Origin: Burkholderia sp. GAS332
GTDB lineage: Bacteria > Pseudomonadota > Gammaproteobacteria > Burkholderiales > Burkholderiaceae
Assembly (NCBI GenBank): GCA_900142905.1
Contig: FSRV01000002.1
Location: 372,001-436,000, forward strand
Direction: 5' to 3'
Length of the DNA stretch: 64,000 bases
Shown piece after piece: positions 26,764 through 36,136 of the stretch. The translations under genes were made by a program, and so were the position numbers. Below the pieces are notes generated by a model. That model did not search any database and was not told where the DNA came from. It was given only the letters and a program-made list of their open reading frames with translations. The first letter of the stretch is position 1; each line of letters begins with the position of its first letter.

Positions 26764-28919
26764 GGCTGGCGCCTCCTCTCGAGATATTCCTCCACGAGCA
26801 GCAGGATGGCCTTGGACTGATAGCCTTTCACCAGCGCGCGTAACTCCGTTGCCAATGCCAGATTGCGCGCATCGAGCGCCGCCATCCTGTCGGCCCATTC
26901 GGCGATGGCCCGCATGTTGCCTAGACGGGCGAGACGATGCAGCGTGTCGAGCTCGTCATCGGGCAGCACAGGAGCGCGCGATGGGTCAGGTTGGGGCGAG
27001 CGGCTCACGGGCGAGTAAGTCCACTGCAGTGCCAGCAAGTCTGCCAGATGGACTTGCAGCCGGTCGAAGTCGACTGGCTTGGAAAGGAAAGCGTTCGCGC
27101 CTGCGTCGGCGCTTCGTTTCTCGTCGCGCCAGGAAGGATTCGCCGATAGGACGATGATCGGAATATCGCCAAGTCCCGGTAATTGACGCAATCTGTGCGT
27201 CGTCTCGAGCCCATCCATGTGCGGCATCAGAATGTCGGTCATGATGAGCGACGGCGCCTCGCTTTGTGCCTGCACGAGCCCTTCGTGTCCGCTGGCGGCC
27301 TCCAGGGTGTCGAAGCCGAGTTGATCCAGAAACTCGACCACGACGGCGCGATTGACGGGCTCGTCGTCGATCACCAGCACGGTGCGGCGCGGGCCGGTGT
27401 AACCCGTCGCGCGCCGCGCGGCCGTCGTTGCCGAAGAACTGGACGCCGCGGACGCATCGGCAACGCCGGCCGCGAGATCGAACCAGAACGTACTCCCGTG
27501 CGCGACCACGCTTTCCACGCGGATTTCGCCGCCCATTGCGCGCACGAATTGCTGGCTGATCGCAAGGCCGAGTCCTGCGCCACCCGCGCGCCGTTCGGGA
27601 CTGCCGGCCTGCTCGAAAGGCTGGAAAATCGCGCCGAGCTTGTCGGCCGGGATGCCGATGCCTGAGTCCCGCACACAGAAGCGCACCGCGCCTGAAGGCG
27701 CACGGTTGACTTGCAGCACGACCCGGCCTGCGTCCGTGAATCGGACCGCATTCGCCAGCAAATTGAGCAGCACCTGGCGTAAGCGGCGCTCGTCTGCCCG
27801 CACCGCGCAGCCCAGGTCGGGGGCCAGCTCGCAGAAGAACCGCAGGCGCTTTTGCTCCGCCTTCATCCCGATGATGTCGCGAATCGCATCGAGGACGCCG
27901 GGCAGCGATACATCGGTCATCTCAATGCGCAGCTTGCCGGCTTCGATACGCGCGAAATCGAGCGTATCGTCGATCAGCGTCAGCAGATGCTCGCCGCTAC
28001 GGTGGATCACTTCGACCGCGTTGCGTTGACGCTCGTTCTGGCTGCCGTCGCGCAGCAAAACCTGCGCATAGCCGAGGATGCCGTTCAGCGGCGTGCGCAG
28101 TTCATGGCTCATGTTCGCGAGGAATTCGCTCTTGGCCCGGTTGGCGGCTTCGGCCAGGTGCCGGGCCTCCCGCTGCTGAGCGGCGTCGCGCTCGGCCAGA
28201 TAGGCGTCGTGCAGCCGCGCGCCCATGTTGTTGAACGCGGTCGCCACGCGATCGAGCTCGTCGGGCCAGCGCGGCTGACGGCGCGGCAGGACGAACGGCT
28301 TCGGCGCAGCACGGAAATCGTATTCGCCAACCAGCCTGGCAATTGTGGCGAGATGCCGGGTTACGAGGCGCGAGAAGATGTAGATGGTGAACAGCGCAAC
28401 GATGAACGTATAGGTGGCCTGACCGACCAGAATGACAAGCGCGGTTTGCGTCAGCGCTTGATAGAGATTGGTCAGCGTTGCCTGCACATAGAGCGTGCCG
28501 ATCTGCTGCTGTGCCCCGTGGATACGATAAAAGATCGGAAATTCGCGGGATATCACGGCGCCCGTCATGCGCGTGCCCGCCGTCACCACCATCGGCGTCG
28601 CGCTCGATCCGGTCTCGCGAACCTCGGCGGCGCACAGGTCGGCCAGCCGCAAGATGCCGTTTAGTTGAAGCTGAAGCTCAGTGCGGTTGAGCTGCCACAG
28701 ACCCTCGCCGAGGCTGTCGCGATTGCTTCTGTCGATGTCCGATAGACGTGTTTCGATCAGTTCGACGCCGCGGCTGTAGTCGCGATAGAGCTGTAGCGCG
28801 GTCAGCAATAACGTTACCGCGCAACTGAACAGCAGCACCGTGGCCAGCAGCCGGAGCACCACGCTGTGCCGGAATCGGCCGGGCGGGGCAAAGAGTGAAC
28901 CAACGCTATTCACCACCAT
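26760..28919 (-). CDS. Membrane-bound hybrid histidine kinase
   Basis: A 719-residue hybrid kinase. Transmembrane segment 1 (about 20-43), a periplasmic sensor region of about 110 residues, transmembrane segment 2 (about 157-183), a HAMP-like linker, a coiled coil, HisKA with His272 in [10 protein letters not shown], HATPase ([25 protein letters not shown]) and a C-terminal receiver (about 515-635, Asp in [11 protein letters not shown]). There is no Hpt domain. Its stop overlaps the start of the second kinase. The gene 61 bases upstream encodes the small LFELWCE protein and, beyond it, a periplasmic binding-protein-like protein, which would be a natural ligand-presenting partner for the periplasmic loop. 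Confidence 0.93.
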   Translation of the reverse strand: MVVNSVGSLFAPPGRFRHSVVLRLLATVLLFSCAVTLLLTALQLYRDYSRGVELIETRLSDIDRSNRDSLGEGLWQLNRTELQLQLNGILRLADLCAAEVRETGSSATPMVVTAGTRMTGAVISREFPIFYRIHGAQQQIGTLYVQATLTNLYQALTQTALVILVGQATYTFIVALFTIYIFSRLVTRHLATIARLVGEYDFRAAPKPFVLPRRQPRWPDELDRVATAFNNMGARLHDAYLAERDAAQQREARHLAEAANRAKSEFLANMSHELRTPLNGILGYAQVLLRDGSQNERQRNAVEVIHRSGEHLLTLIDDTLDFARIEAGKLRIEMTDVSLPGVLDAIRDIIGMKAEQKRLRFFCELAPDLGCAVRADERRLRQVLLNLLANAVRFTDAGRVVLQVNRAPSGAVRFCVRDSGIGIPADKLGAIFQPFEQAGSPERRAGGAGLGLAISQQFVRAMGGEIRVESVVAHGSTFWFDLAAGVADASAASSSSATTAARRATGYTGPRRTVLVIDDEPVNRAVVVEFLDQLGFDTLEAASGHEGLVQAQSEAPSLIMTDILMPHMDGLETTHRLRQLPGLGDIPIIVLSANPSWRDEKRSADAGANAFLSKPVDFDRLQVHLADLLALQWTYSPVSRSPQPDPSRAPVLPDDELDTLHRLARLGNMRAIAEWADRMAALDARNLALATELRALVKGYQSKAILLLVEEYLERRRQP

Positions 28920-28980
28920 ATTTCCCCGCGAGTGCTGTGATGCTTGTCTGGGTATTTTGCACTCGCGGCCGAATCGCGGT

Positions 28981-29379
28981 CTATAAGGGGCCGTCGAGGA
29001 AATCCGCTACTGCAACCGCCGGCGCTTGCCCCACTGCGTTGGCGAGCCGCGCGCGCGTCCACAGGCTGCTCGCGCCGTGCGCGGCAGCGGCGCCACGCGG
29101 CGATGGCGCGCCAACGACCTCGCGGGCGCTGCCGATGACTTCGCGGACCATGATCGACTCACGCGCACTGAGTTTCCCCGGTTGGAACCGGGACAGATCC
29201 GACATGGCGTCGGCCAGACGCTTGATCGCAGCCGCATCGTGACCGGTCAACGGCCAGCAGTGCAAAAGATAGGCGAGCGGTACCAGTTTTCTTTCTTCAC
29301 ACCAAAGCTCGAACAGGCGTCCGCACAGCTTGTCGATGCGTTCAACTGTTTGCTCGCGCGGCAAAATATAGTTGGTCAT
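28981..29379 (-). CDS. Small uncharacterised protein, LFELWCE family, copy 1
   Basis: A 132-residue soluble protein that I do not recognise. The N-terminal 70 residues (REQTVERIDKLCGRLFELW, then CEERKLVPLAYLLHCWPL, then AIKRLADAMSDLSR) are predicted all-helical and align clearly with the protein at 41750-42058. The C-terminal third (about 85-132) is Ala/Gly-rich and not shared. No signal peptide or membrane segment is present. It is followed after 61 bases by the hybrid kinase gene. A 26-bp element lies 93 bases upstream of its ATG. It may be an accessory protein of the kinase cascade, but no function can be claimed. Confidence 0.8.
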   Translation of the reverse strand: MTNYILPREQTVERIDKLCGRLFELWCEERKLVPLAYLLHCWPLTGHDAAAIKRLADAMSDLSRFQPGKLSARESIMVREVIGSAREVVGAPSPRGAAAAHGASSLWTRARLANAVGQAPAVAVADFLDGPL

Positions 29380-29472
29380 GACGGTGGCCTGGCGATGGGT
29401 TGCGATGGACCACTTTAAACGCTCGGCCCACGTGTCGCCGTCAGGCAGTCCGGACTATGGGCGGCCGGTTTC

Positions 29473-29498
29473 CTGATTTTTTGGTCAGGAAATCCTTA
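29473..29498 (-). promoter_or_regulatory. 26-bp shared element, copy B
   Basis: Minus strand: TAAGGATTTCCTGAC, seven bases, TCAG, continuing GAAACCGG. TTTCCTGA and TCAGGAAA form a perfect inverted repeat across an eight-base spacer. It lies between the binding-protein-like gene and the small-protein gene, 93 bases before the latter's ATG, and so could drive the small protein-kinase-kinase-regulator unit. Confidence 0.55.
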
Positions 29499-29526
29499 CT
29501 GTCCGTCGTCCCCCGAATCCCCCGAA

Positions 29527-30504
29527 TCAATTCCGATTCTTTCCGGCGAACGGGTCGAGCCAGAGTTCTTTGCGATCCAACGGCACCCAGGCCGGGAGCA
29601 AGGGATTCTTCAAATCGATCACCACGCGGCGCTCAAGGTGCAGATCGGCGATGCCTTGCGCGAAGTGTTCGCGGAACAACGCCTCAAAACTCCCGTCCTT
29701 CAGCATCGCTTCGAGGCCGTCTCCAAGCCGCTTCGCTAGCAGCGGGTCGGTTTTGCTGACGTAGAAGAACTGCGCGTACGGGTATCGGATCAGCAGGTGA
29801 GAATCGATCCTCATATTGGGGTAGCGCGGCTGAAAGGCCTTCAGTTCATGCGTGATCTCAACCACGCCGCGCGGGAAGATATCGAAGCGGTGGTCAGCCA
29901 GCATCGCAAAGAGAAGGTCATAACGGCTTGCGGTAACAAGTGGCACGCCGCCCAGGCGAAATACAGGAACGTCGCCCCAATCCTGCCCTTGGCCGACGCT
30001 GAGTGTGCGAAGACCCTGGAGGTCATGGATCGTGTCGAGCTTCGCCTGCTCGCCTTGATTGATCAGACCCACCCGATAGCCGAGCAGGCCGCGGTCGATG
30101 GGAATCGGCACCGGAATCGCCGCGGTGTCGAGCTCCGCGTGTCCCGGCTCGCTCGCTATGACGTTGATCAGGCGCCCCGATATCACCTCGTCGATCTCGC
30201 GCTGGGCCGACATCGGTGAAAAGTAGGCGTCGATGACGTAGGGGCCGTAGGTGGGTACGGTGTGGTCCAGCGCGGCGATAAGAAAGGCCCAGCGGCCGTC
30301 TCTCACCACGTCCCCGGATACGCGAAGGATGCGCACGTGAGTCGGGGCGGTGTGCGTGGCAACGGTCGACAGATCGGGCGCGGCGGCGCTGCCGAAGGCC
30401 GGGCTCAACAGCGCGCCGGCAATAAGGGAGAGCACCACAGACAGCTTGATGCGGCGGCGTGATCCGGGGCGGCGGATGCCAGTAATGTGATTGAGGACGA
30501 ACAT
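29527..30504 (-). CDS. Periplasmic substrate-binding-protein-like protein, copy 1
   Basis: A 325-residue exported protein related to bacterial extracellular solute-binding proteins of the amino-acid type. The signal peptide spans about residues 19-41. Characteristic parts are PIDRGLLGYRVGLI, LRTLSVGQGQDWGDV, FDIFPRGVVEITHEL and a closing LEAMLKDGSFEALFREHF. No ABC permease or ATPase is nearby; instead the next genes on the strand are a small protein and two kinases, so a sensory role is more likely than transport. A paralogue lies at 39914-40786. Confidence 0.82.
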   Translation of the reverse strand: MFVLNHITGIRRPGSRRRIKLSVVLSLIAGALLSPAFGSAAAPDLSTVATHTAPTHVRILRVSGDVVRDGRWAFLIAALDHTVPTYGPYVIDAYFSPMSAQREIDEVISGRLINVIASEPGHAELDTAAIPVPIPIDRGLLGYRVGLINQGEQAKLDTIHDLQGLRTLSVGQGQDWGDVPVFRLGGVPLVTASRYDLLFAMLADHRFDIFPRGVVEITHELKAFQPRYPNMRIDSHLLIRYPYAQFFYVSKTDPLLAKRLGDGLEAMLKDGSFEALFREHFAQGIADLHLERRVVIDLKNPLLPAWVPLDRKELWLDPFAGKNRN

Positions 30505-30653
30505 GAGTGGACCGAACCGGAAACAACGTGTAAGCGGCAGTATGAGTTCGAGTGGCCGATTTGGCTAACCTCAATCATTGCCGTGTGGAGACTGATTTTT
30601 CCGGTCGTCCGGATTGCCCGAATGAAGGCGCAGCCGGTGAGGCAGCCGGTTTT

Positions 30654-30677
30654 TCCTGACCCGGTCAGGATGGTTAA
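30654..30677. promoter_or_regulatory. Variant of the shared element, copy E (shorter spacer)
   Basis: Minus strand: TTAACCATCCTGAC, four bases, TCAGGAA, then AACCGG. It keeps the TCCTGA / TCAGGA dyad and the trailing CCGG of copy B, but has a shorter spacer and a weaker left box. It lies in the divergent region between the binding-protein-like gene (150 bases to its ATG) and the dienelactone hydrolase gene (87 bases), so either could be the target. Confidence 0.35.
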
Positions 30678-30764
30678 GCTGAGTTGATCCGCCTGGCCGG
30701 GGTCCAGCAGAACCTGCCGCACTGGCGCTATGCTAGGGGTTTCGCCTACCTCGAGGAGCAACTG

Positions 30765-31472
30765 ATGAAACAGACTGCAGGATCGATGATCACGTTTAGC
30801 CGCCCCGACGGCAAGGATGTCCAGGGTTATCTGGCCAAGCCGGAGAAGCCGGAGGGGGCACCCGCCATTGTCGTGATTCAGGAGTGGTGGGGTTTGAACG
30901 ACCAGATTCGCGGCGTGGCGGACCGGCTCGCGCAGGCCGGCTATCTGGCGCTGGTGCCCGATCTCTTCCGCGGCAAGTCGACGGTCGAAGAGGCGGAAGC
31001 GAACCATTTGCTGAGCGGGCTCGACTTCGGCGACGCAGCGACTCAGGACGTGCGGGGCGCCGTCCAGTATCTGAAGCAGCATGCGGCGAACGTCGGCGTG
31101 ACTGGTTTTTGCATGGGCGGCGCGCTCACGTTTCTCGCGCTATGCAATATTCCTGAGGTGTCGGCCGGGGTGGTGTGGTACGGCTTCCCGCCGCTCGAGT
31201 ACATCGACGCATCGAAAATCAAGGTTCCCGTTCTCGGTCACTGGGCGACCCAGGACGCATTCTTCGCGGCTGAAACGGTCGACGCATTGGAGGCCAAGCT
31301 CACCGCGGGCAATGTCGACGTCGAGTTTCATCGCTATCTCGCGTACCACGGGTTTGCGAACGAAACGGCCGTCGGGCCGGGCCGTATCTCCAGAACCCAG
31401 TTCGATCCGGTCTGGTCGCAGCAGGCCTGGGACCGCACGCTGACGTTCTTTGGCCGTACGCTTTGGAAGTAA
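30765..31472 (+). CDS. Dienelactone hydrolase family protein
   Basis: A 235-residue alpha/beta-hydrolase of the dienelactone hydrolase family. The catalytic Cys is in GFCMGGA, the Asp in WATQDAFF and the His in AYHGFANET, the normal Cys-Asp-His triad. Cytosolic; members hydrolyse dienelactones in chloroaromatic degradation, but many have unknown ester or lactone substrates, and no aromatic genes are adjacent. GAGGAG precedes the ATG at 30765. The TAA stop is part of the first unit of a 7-bp tandem repeat that starts at 31469. Confidence 0.92.
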   Translation: MKQTAGSMITFSRPDGKDVQGYLAKPEKPEGAPAIVVIQEWWGLNDQIRGVADRLAQAGYLALVPDLFRGKSTVEEAEANHLLSGLDFGDAATQDVRGAVQYLKQHAANVGVTGFCMGGALTFLALCNIPEVSAGVVWYGFPPLEYIDASKIKVPVLGHWATQDAFFAAETVDALEAKLTAGNVDVEFHRYLAYHGFANETAVGPGRISRTQFDPVWSQQAWDRTLTFFGRTLWK

Positions 31473-31573
31473 GTGGTAAGTGGTAAGTGGTAAGTGGTAA
31501 GTGGTAAGTGGTAAGTGGTAAGTGGTAAGTGGTAAGTGGTAAGTGGTAAGTGGTAAGCGGTAAGCGGTAAGCT
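31469..31573. repeat. 7-bp tandem repeat (GTAAGTG), about 15 units
   Basis: Twelve perfect copies of GTAAGTG are followed by two GTAAGCG and one GTAAGCT. The first copy supplies the stop codon of the dienelactone hydrolase gene. Because seven is not a multiple of three, TAA recurs in all three plus-strand frames. The array is likely to vary in length by slippage. Confidence 0.97.
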
Positions 31574-31638
31574 GCGAGCAGGAGGCTAGCGGCGTTCTGA
31601 GAACGCCGCTCGAACAGCTGCCCGCGTGTTCACTGGGC

Positions 31639-32241
31639 CTATGAGGACAACCAGCCGCGCCCGATCGGCCACGCCAGCAGCTTGCGGTACACCGTGATAA
31701 GGCCGCGCGTCACCATGGCGCCGCCCAGCCGCCAGAGTGGCTCGATCAGCAGGAACGCCAGGCATGCCACGGCGACGGCGCCGACCATGTCGAGCGGGTA
31801 GTGAACGCCGACAAACACGCGCGCCCACGCCACCGCAAGACCCGACAACAGGATCGCCACGCCGTAACGTGTCACGCCACCTAGCAACAAGGTCAACGCG
31901 ATGCTGGCGAAGAAGGTCCCGTGGTCGCTGGGGAACGACGAGTCGGGCGCGTGCTCCAGAAACGTATGGCCGATTCCGATCACGAAGGGCCGGGGATGTG
32001 GCCAAATGACACCGATAACCTGACTCAGTCCGAGGGCGAGCAGGGTCACGCAAAACGCGCGCACTGCGACTTCACGCTGACGCTCGTCGCCGAAGAGCCA
32101 TATCGCGATGAGTGACAGCGGCACGAGATAAACGACGTAAATAGCGATCGAGCGCGCCACGTCGATTTGCCAGGCGGGTGTCGCTGGCGTGGCGTTGATC
32201 ATCAGAAAGAGCGCGTGATTGTATGCTTCGAGTGTATTCAT
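31639..32241 (-). CDS. PAP2-family membrane phosphatase (BcrC-like)
   Basis: A 200-residue integral membrane phosphatase with about five hydrophobic helices and the PAP2 signature in three parts: WPHPRPF, SFPSDHG, and RVFVGVHYPLD. BcrC/YbjG-type members dephosphorylate undecaprenyl diphosphate on the periplasmic side to recycle the lipid carrier. The start at 32241 gives the family-like N-terminus. There is no strong ribosome-binding site. Confidence 0.88.
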   Translation of the reverse strand: MNTLEAYNHALFLMINATPATPAWQIDVARSIAIYVVYLVPLSLIAIWLFGDERQREVAVRAFCVTLLALGLSQVIGVIWPHPRPFVIGIGHTFLEHAPDSSFPSDHGTFFASIALTLLLGGVTRYGVAILLSGLAVAWARVFVGVHYPLDMVGAVAVACLAFLLIEPLWRLGGAMVTRGLITVYRKLLAWPIGRGWLSS

Positions 32242-32551
32242 GCAGTGACGTTTTTGAGACGTGTTATCAGTGGTACTTGTTGCCAGGCCGATGCCATGGC
32301 CGTGAGCGCTTCGCGGGTCCCGCAATCGCCGGATTCGATCCGTGCGGGCCATGCGGCACGCCGGACTATCGCGTGCCGATCTTAGCGGGCGAACCTTAGG
32401 GAACGCTTAGACCGCAGCGATTGAAGTTGGTGCCAGGCGTGAGCCACGACTTCATCGAGGATACGGCTGAGGCGCCTATCGTTCTCGGCTGCCAGGTGGC
32501 GGCCACGGCGGCGGCCGCTATGCTTCAGGAGCAGTGGGCGAGGTGATCGTG
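32242..32551. other. Divergent intergenic region
   Basis: About 310 bases between the PAP2 and acetyltransferase genes. No gene, hairpin or tandem repeat was seen. Promoters for both genes are expected here but I could not pick convincing hexamers. Confidence 0.5.
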
Positions 32552-33415
32552 ATGAACCCGGACGAGCATGATGATTTTGTCGTGCGCACCATGTCGGCCG
32601 ACGACGTAGCGTTATCGGTCGAATGGGCTGCGGCGGAAGGATGGAACCCCGGCCTGCACGATGCAGAATGCTTTCGTGCCGGCGACCCTAACGGGTTCTT
32701 TATCGGCGCGTGGCGCGGCGAACCGGCTGCCTGCATTTCCGCGGTCGTGTACGGTGAGCACTTCGGCTTTATCGGTCTGTATATCGTGAAGCCGGCGTTT
32801 CGCGGCAGAGGCTTCGGCATGCGCGTCTGGCAGCACGGAATGGACTATCTGGGTAACCGCAATGTCGGATTGGACGGCGTCGTCGCTCAACAGGCGAACT
32901 ACAGCAAGTCCGGCTTTCGGCTCGCGTATCGCAACATTCGCTTTCAGGGTGTTGTTCAAGCCTTCGACCAAGGCGCGACGCGGCCGAACATTTTGAATGC
33001 ATCGGCGCTGCCGTTCGAACTGCTGTTTGACTACGATCGCCACTGCTTTCCCGCCGCGCGTGAGCGCTTTCTTGCCACATGGCTCGGACAACCTGGCGCC
33101 ATCGCGCTGGCCGCGGTTCGCGACGGTCAGGTTGCAGGCTACGGCGTACTGCGCCGTTGTAGAGCGGGATGCAAGATCGGCCCGCTCTTCGCCGATAGCG
33201 ATGAGATCGCGGACGATCTGTTCGATGCGTTGGCGGCGCGCATGCCGGGCGAGGTCATTGTCCTCGATGTACCGGAGACCCATCCCGCTGCTGTCGCGCT
33301 GGCTGAGCGGCATGGCATGACGAGCGTCTTTGAAACCGCGCGGATGTACACGCAGGAACCGCCGGCTATCCAGATCGAACGCGTGTTTGGCGTGACGTCA
33401 TTTGAACTCGGATGA
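32552..33415 (+). CDS. GNAT-family N-acetyltransferase, two-domain
   Basis: A 287-residue acetyltransferase. The N-terminal GNAT domain (about 10-130) has the acetyl-CoA-binding loop VKPAFRGRGFGMRVW. The C-terminal half (about 140-287) is a second GNAT-like domain typical of this longer subfamily, ending VPETHPAAVALAERHGM. The acceptor substrate is unknown. The ATG at 32552 has GAGGTG upstream; a GTG at 32534 with AGGAG very close is the alternative. Confidence 0.87.
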   Translation: MNPDEHDDFVVRTMSADDVALSVEWAAAEGWNPGLHDAECFRAGDPNGFFIGAWRGEPAACISAVVYGEHFGFIGLYIVKPAFRGRGFGMRVWQHGMDYLGNRNVGLDGVVAQQANYSKSGFRLAYRNIRFQGVVQAFDQGATRPNILNASALPFELLFDYDRHCFPAARERFLATWLGQPGAIALAAVRDGQVAGYGVLRRCRAGCKIGPLFADSDEIADDLFDALAARMPGEVIVLDVPETHPAAVALAERHGMTSVFETARMYTQEPPAIQIERVFGVTSFELG

Positions 33416-33511
33416 ACGGAGCGCGGGTTCGCGCCTTTGCGCGCGTTGCCGTCTGCGGCGCGTCTCATGAACCGCAGGCGGCAAACACATCGTTTGATAC
33501 ATGCGTATGTG

Positions 33512-33817
33512 TTACTTCCATTTTGAGCCGAGATTCTCCAGCCCGGCCTTCATGAGGTCCTGCGGCAGCATGACGACGCGCATTTCGCAGTCGGCGTTGA
33601 ACTTCAGAAAAAATGGTTCTGCGAGTGCGGGAATTCCCGATGGATCGTCGAGGTTCACGATGAGTACCGCGCCGCGTGTTCCGTTTTGCTCGGTGAAGTA
33701 GGCGGCTTCCGGTTTTATTTCTTCAAGTATTTTCCCGATCACTTCGCCGGCAGTTCCTTCGCGCACCAGCGTGTTGAATGGTTCGTGCGGAATTCGTATG
33801 TTGAGAAGCATGCGCAT
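33512..33817 (-). CDS. Conserved small protein, ferredoxin-like fold predicted
   Basis: A 101-residue cytosolic protein beginning MRMLLNIRIPHEPFNTLVREG, with alternating strands and helices (KPEAAYFTEQNGTRGAVLIVNL; PFFLKFNADCEMRVVML) that suggest a dimeric alpha/beta-barrel like those of small heme- or monooxygenase-type proteins. I have no function for it. AGGAGG lies in front of the ATG, an excellent ribosome-binding site. It follows the ars operon on the same strand 47 bases after arsH, so it may be the last gene of that unit. Confidence 0.75.
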   Translation of the reverse strand: MRMLLNIRIPHEPFNTLVREGTAGEVIGKILEEIKPEAAYFTEQNGTRGAVLIVNLDDPSGIPALAEPFFLKFNADCEMRVVMLPQDLMKAGLENLGSKWK

Positions 33818-33864
33818 GTCGTCCTCCTGGTTGATGCCCGATGGGCCTCTTAAGGATAGGAGCT

Positions 33865-34623
33865 TTATGCGTCGGTGTTGGCATTGCTGTCTGCGGTGAC
33901 CGCCTCATGATCCATTGCGGCGGCCGCCAACGCGCTTACCAGTTCAGGCTGCGCCTCCTTGCGTTCGCTGTAGCGATCGGTCAGGTAGTCCGAACGGTCG
34001 CGTACCAGCAACGTGAACTTGTACAACTCCTCCATCACGTCGACGAGGCGGTCGTAGTAGGCAGAGGGTTTCATCCGGCCGTCGGCGTCGAATTCCTGGT
34101 AGGCCTTCGCCACCGACGACTGATTGGGGATCGTCACCATCCGCATCCAGCGGCCCAGCACGCGTAGCGCATTGACGGCATTGAACGATTGCGAACCGCC
34201 GCATACCTGCATCACCGCGAGCGTGCGTCCTTGCGTGGGGCGCACGCCGCCGCTTTCGAGCGGCAGCCAGTCGATCTGATTCTTGAACACGGCCGTGAGC
34301 GTGCCGTGTCGCTCCGGGCTGCACCACACCTGTCCTTCCGACCACTCTGATAGCTTGCGCAGTTCGACGACCTTCGGATGATCGGCCGCTACACTGTCCG
34401 TGATCGGCAAGCCGTGCGGATCGAAGACCCGGGTTTCAGCGCCGAATTGGCCCAGGATGCGTTCGGCTTCGAGTGTGAGCAGCTTGCTGAACGACGTGGG
34501 ACGCAATGATCCATACAGCAGCAGAATTCGCGGCGCGTGTTGCGAAATCGTGTGTGGTTCGAGTTTTTGCAGATCCGGCGTGTGGAAATGCGGACTGCTG
34601 ACGTTAGGCAGATTCCCGGACAT
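33865..34623 (-). CDS. arsH: ArsH, NADPH-dependent FMN reductase for organoarsenicals
   Basis: A 252-residue flavodoxin-like protein with the ArsH signature [16 protein letters not shown] (FMN phosphate loop), [22 protein letters not shown] and [17 protein letters not shown]. ArsH oxidises trivalent methylarsenicals to less toxic pentavalent forms in the cytosol. It is the last core gene of the arsR-acr3-arsC-arsH operon. Its ATG overlaps the arsC TAA by one base, showing translational coupling. Confidence 0.96.
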   Translation of the reverse strand: MSGNLPNVSSPHFHTPDLQKLEPHTISQHAPRILLLYGSLRPTSFSKLLTLEAERILGQFGAETRVFDPHGLPITDSVAADHPKVVELRKLSEWSEGQVWCSPERHGTLTAVFKNQIDWLPLESGGVRPTQGRTLAVMQVCGGSQSFNAVNALRVLGRWMRMVTIPNQSSVAKAYQEFDADGRMKPSAYYDRLVDVMEELYKFTLLVRDRSDYLTDRYSERKEAQPELVSALAAAAMDHEAVTADSNANTDA

Positions 34624-35045
34624 TAACGAATCCTCCGTCCTGTGCTGTCGATCACCTGCTCGCCGTCCTCTTTTGTAAAAGCCCCTTGTTGCGCGGCAGG
34701 CAGGATATCGAGAACGACTTCGGAGGGGCGGCATAGACGCACGCCGAGCGGGCTGACCACAATCGGGCGATTGATGAGGATCGGATGCGCCAGCATCGCA
34801 TCGAGCAATTGCTCATCGCTCAAGGACGCCTCCGCGAGGCCGAGTTCGACATACGGCGTACCCTTCTCGCGCAGCGTGGCGCGCACGGTCAGGCCGGCGC
34901 GGACGATCAGGTCCTTCAGCGTGGCTCGATCAGGCGGGTTCTTCAGATACTCGATGATCTCCGGCTCGATGCCGGCATTGCGAATCATGGCCAGCGTATT
35001 GCGCGAGGTGCCGCAATCCGGGTTGTGATAGATCGTGACGCTCAT
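34623..35045 (-). CDS. arsC: Arsenate reductase, glutaredoxin-dependent type
   Basis: A 140-residue ArsC of the glutaredoxin-coupled (E. coli plasmid R773) type. The active-site Cys11 is in [12 protein letters not shown], and the three arginines of the arsenate site are expected in TVRATLREK and [17 protein letters not shown], both present. It reduces As(V) to As(III), which Acr3 exports. The ATG overlaps the acr3 stop as ATGA. Confidence 0.96.
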   Translation of the reverse strand: MSVTIYHNPDCGTSRNTLAMIRNAGIEPEIIEYLKNPPDRATLKDLIVRAGLTVRATLREKGTPYVELGLAEASLSDEQLLDAMLAHPILINRPIVVSPLGVRLCRPSEVVLDILPAAQQGAFTKEDGEQVIDSTGRRIR

Positions 35046-36136
35046 GCTTGCTGTCCTCGTTGTCCTTTAGCGCTGTGTTTCGCCTCGTACCAGTGCTGTG
35101 AACGATTGACGACACCGACCACCAGCAGCATCACCGGCACTTCGATCAGCACACCGACCACCGTGGCAAGCGCCGCGCCTGAATGAAAGCCAAACAGGCT
35201 GATCGCCGTGGCCACCGCCAGCTCGAAGAAATTGCTTGCGCCGATCAGACTCGACGGACCCGCGATGCAATGCGCGACGCCAAGCCGGCGATTGAGCAGA
35301 TAGGCGAGACCGGAATTGAAGAACACCTGAATCAGAATCGGCACCGCGAGCATCGCGATGATGAGCGGTTCCTTGACGATTGCCTGCCCCTGGAAGGCGA
35401 ACAGCAGTACTAGGGTTGCGAGTAACGCGCTGATCGAATAGGGCGCGAGACGGGCGACCGCCTGCTGAAAATGCGTATCGCCCCTAGCGAGCAGATGGCG
35501 GCGCAGCCACTGCGCGAGGATGACGGGGAGGACGATGTACAAGCCGACCGACGTGATCAGCGTGTCCCATGGCACCGTAATCGCCGACAAACCCAGCAGA
35601 AGGGCGACGAGCGGCGCGAACGCCACGATCATGATGGCGTCGTTGAGCGCCACTTGCGATAGCGTGAAATACGGGTCGCCCTTGCAGAGTTGCGACCAGA
35701 CGAACACCATCGCCGTGCACGGCGCGGCGGCAAGCAGAATGAGACCGGCGATATAGCTGTCGAGCTGAGCCGCGGGAAGCCATGGCGCGAATACATGCCG
35801 AATGAAAATCCAGCCGAGCAATGCCATCGAAAACGGTTTGACGAACCAGTTCACGAACAAGGTCACGCCGATCCCGCGCCACTGGCTTTTCACCTGCGTC
35901 ATCGCGGCAAAATCGATCTTGACCAGCATCGGGATGATCATTATCCAGATCAGCACGCCGACCGGGAGATTGACCTGTGCCACTTCCATGCGGCCGATCG
36001 CTTGAAAGAGCTGCGGGAGTAGCTGCCCGAGCAGGATGCCGCATACGATGCACAGCGCCACCCAGACGGTCAGGTAACGCTCGAAGAATCCAATCGGCGG
36101 CCGGGCAGCGCGCGCCATGGTGTTGGCGGTGCTCAT
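35042..36136 (-). CDS. acr3: Acr3-family arsenite efflux permease
   Basis: A 364-residue inner-membrane carrier with ten predicted helices. The Acr3-specific cysteine is Cys140 in LLAAAPCTAMVFVWS. The N-terminus around ERYLTVWVALCIVCGILLG is typical. It extrudes As(III) using the proton gradient; unlike ArsB it does not pair with ArsA. Its ATG overlaps the arsR TGA (ATGA) and its stop overlaps the arsC start. Confidence 0.95.
   Translation of the reverse strand: MSTANTMARAARPPIGFFERYLTVWVALCIVCGILLGQLLPQLFQAIGRMEVAQVNLPVGVLIWIMIIPMLVKIDFAAMTQVKSQWRGIGVTLFVNWFVKPFSMALLGWIFIRHVFAPWLPAAQLDSYIAGLILLAAAPCTAMVFVWSQLCKGDPYFTLSQVALNDAIMIVAFAPLVALLLGLSAITVPWDTLITSVGLYIVLPVILAQWLRRHLLARGDTHFQQAVARLAPYSISALLATLVLLFAFQGQAIVKEPLIIAMLAVPILIQVFFNSGLAYLLNRRLGVAHCIAGPSSLIGASNFFELAVATAISLFGFHSGAALATVVGVLIEVPVMLLVVGVVNRSQHWYEAKHSAKGQRGQQA

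Noticed and set aside
31469..31573. Repeat array as a CRISPR
   Set aside because: The units are seven bases long with no spacers, and there are no cas genes in the window.
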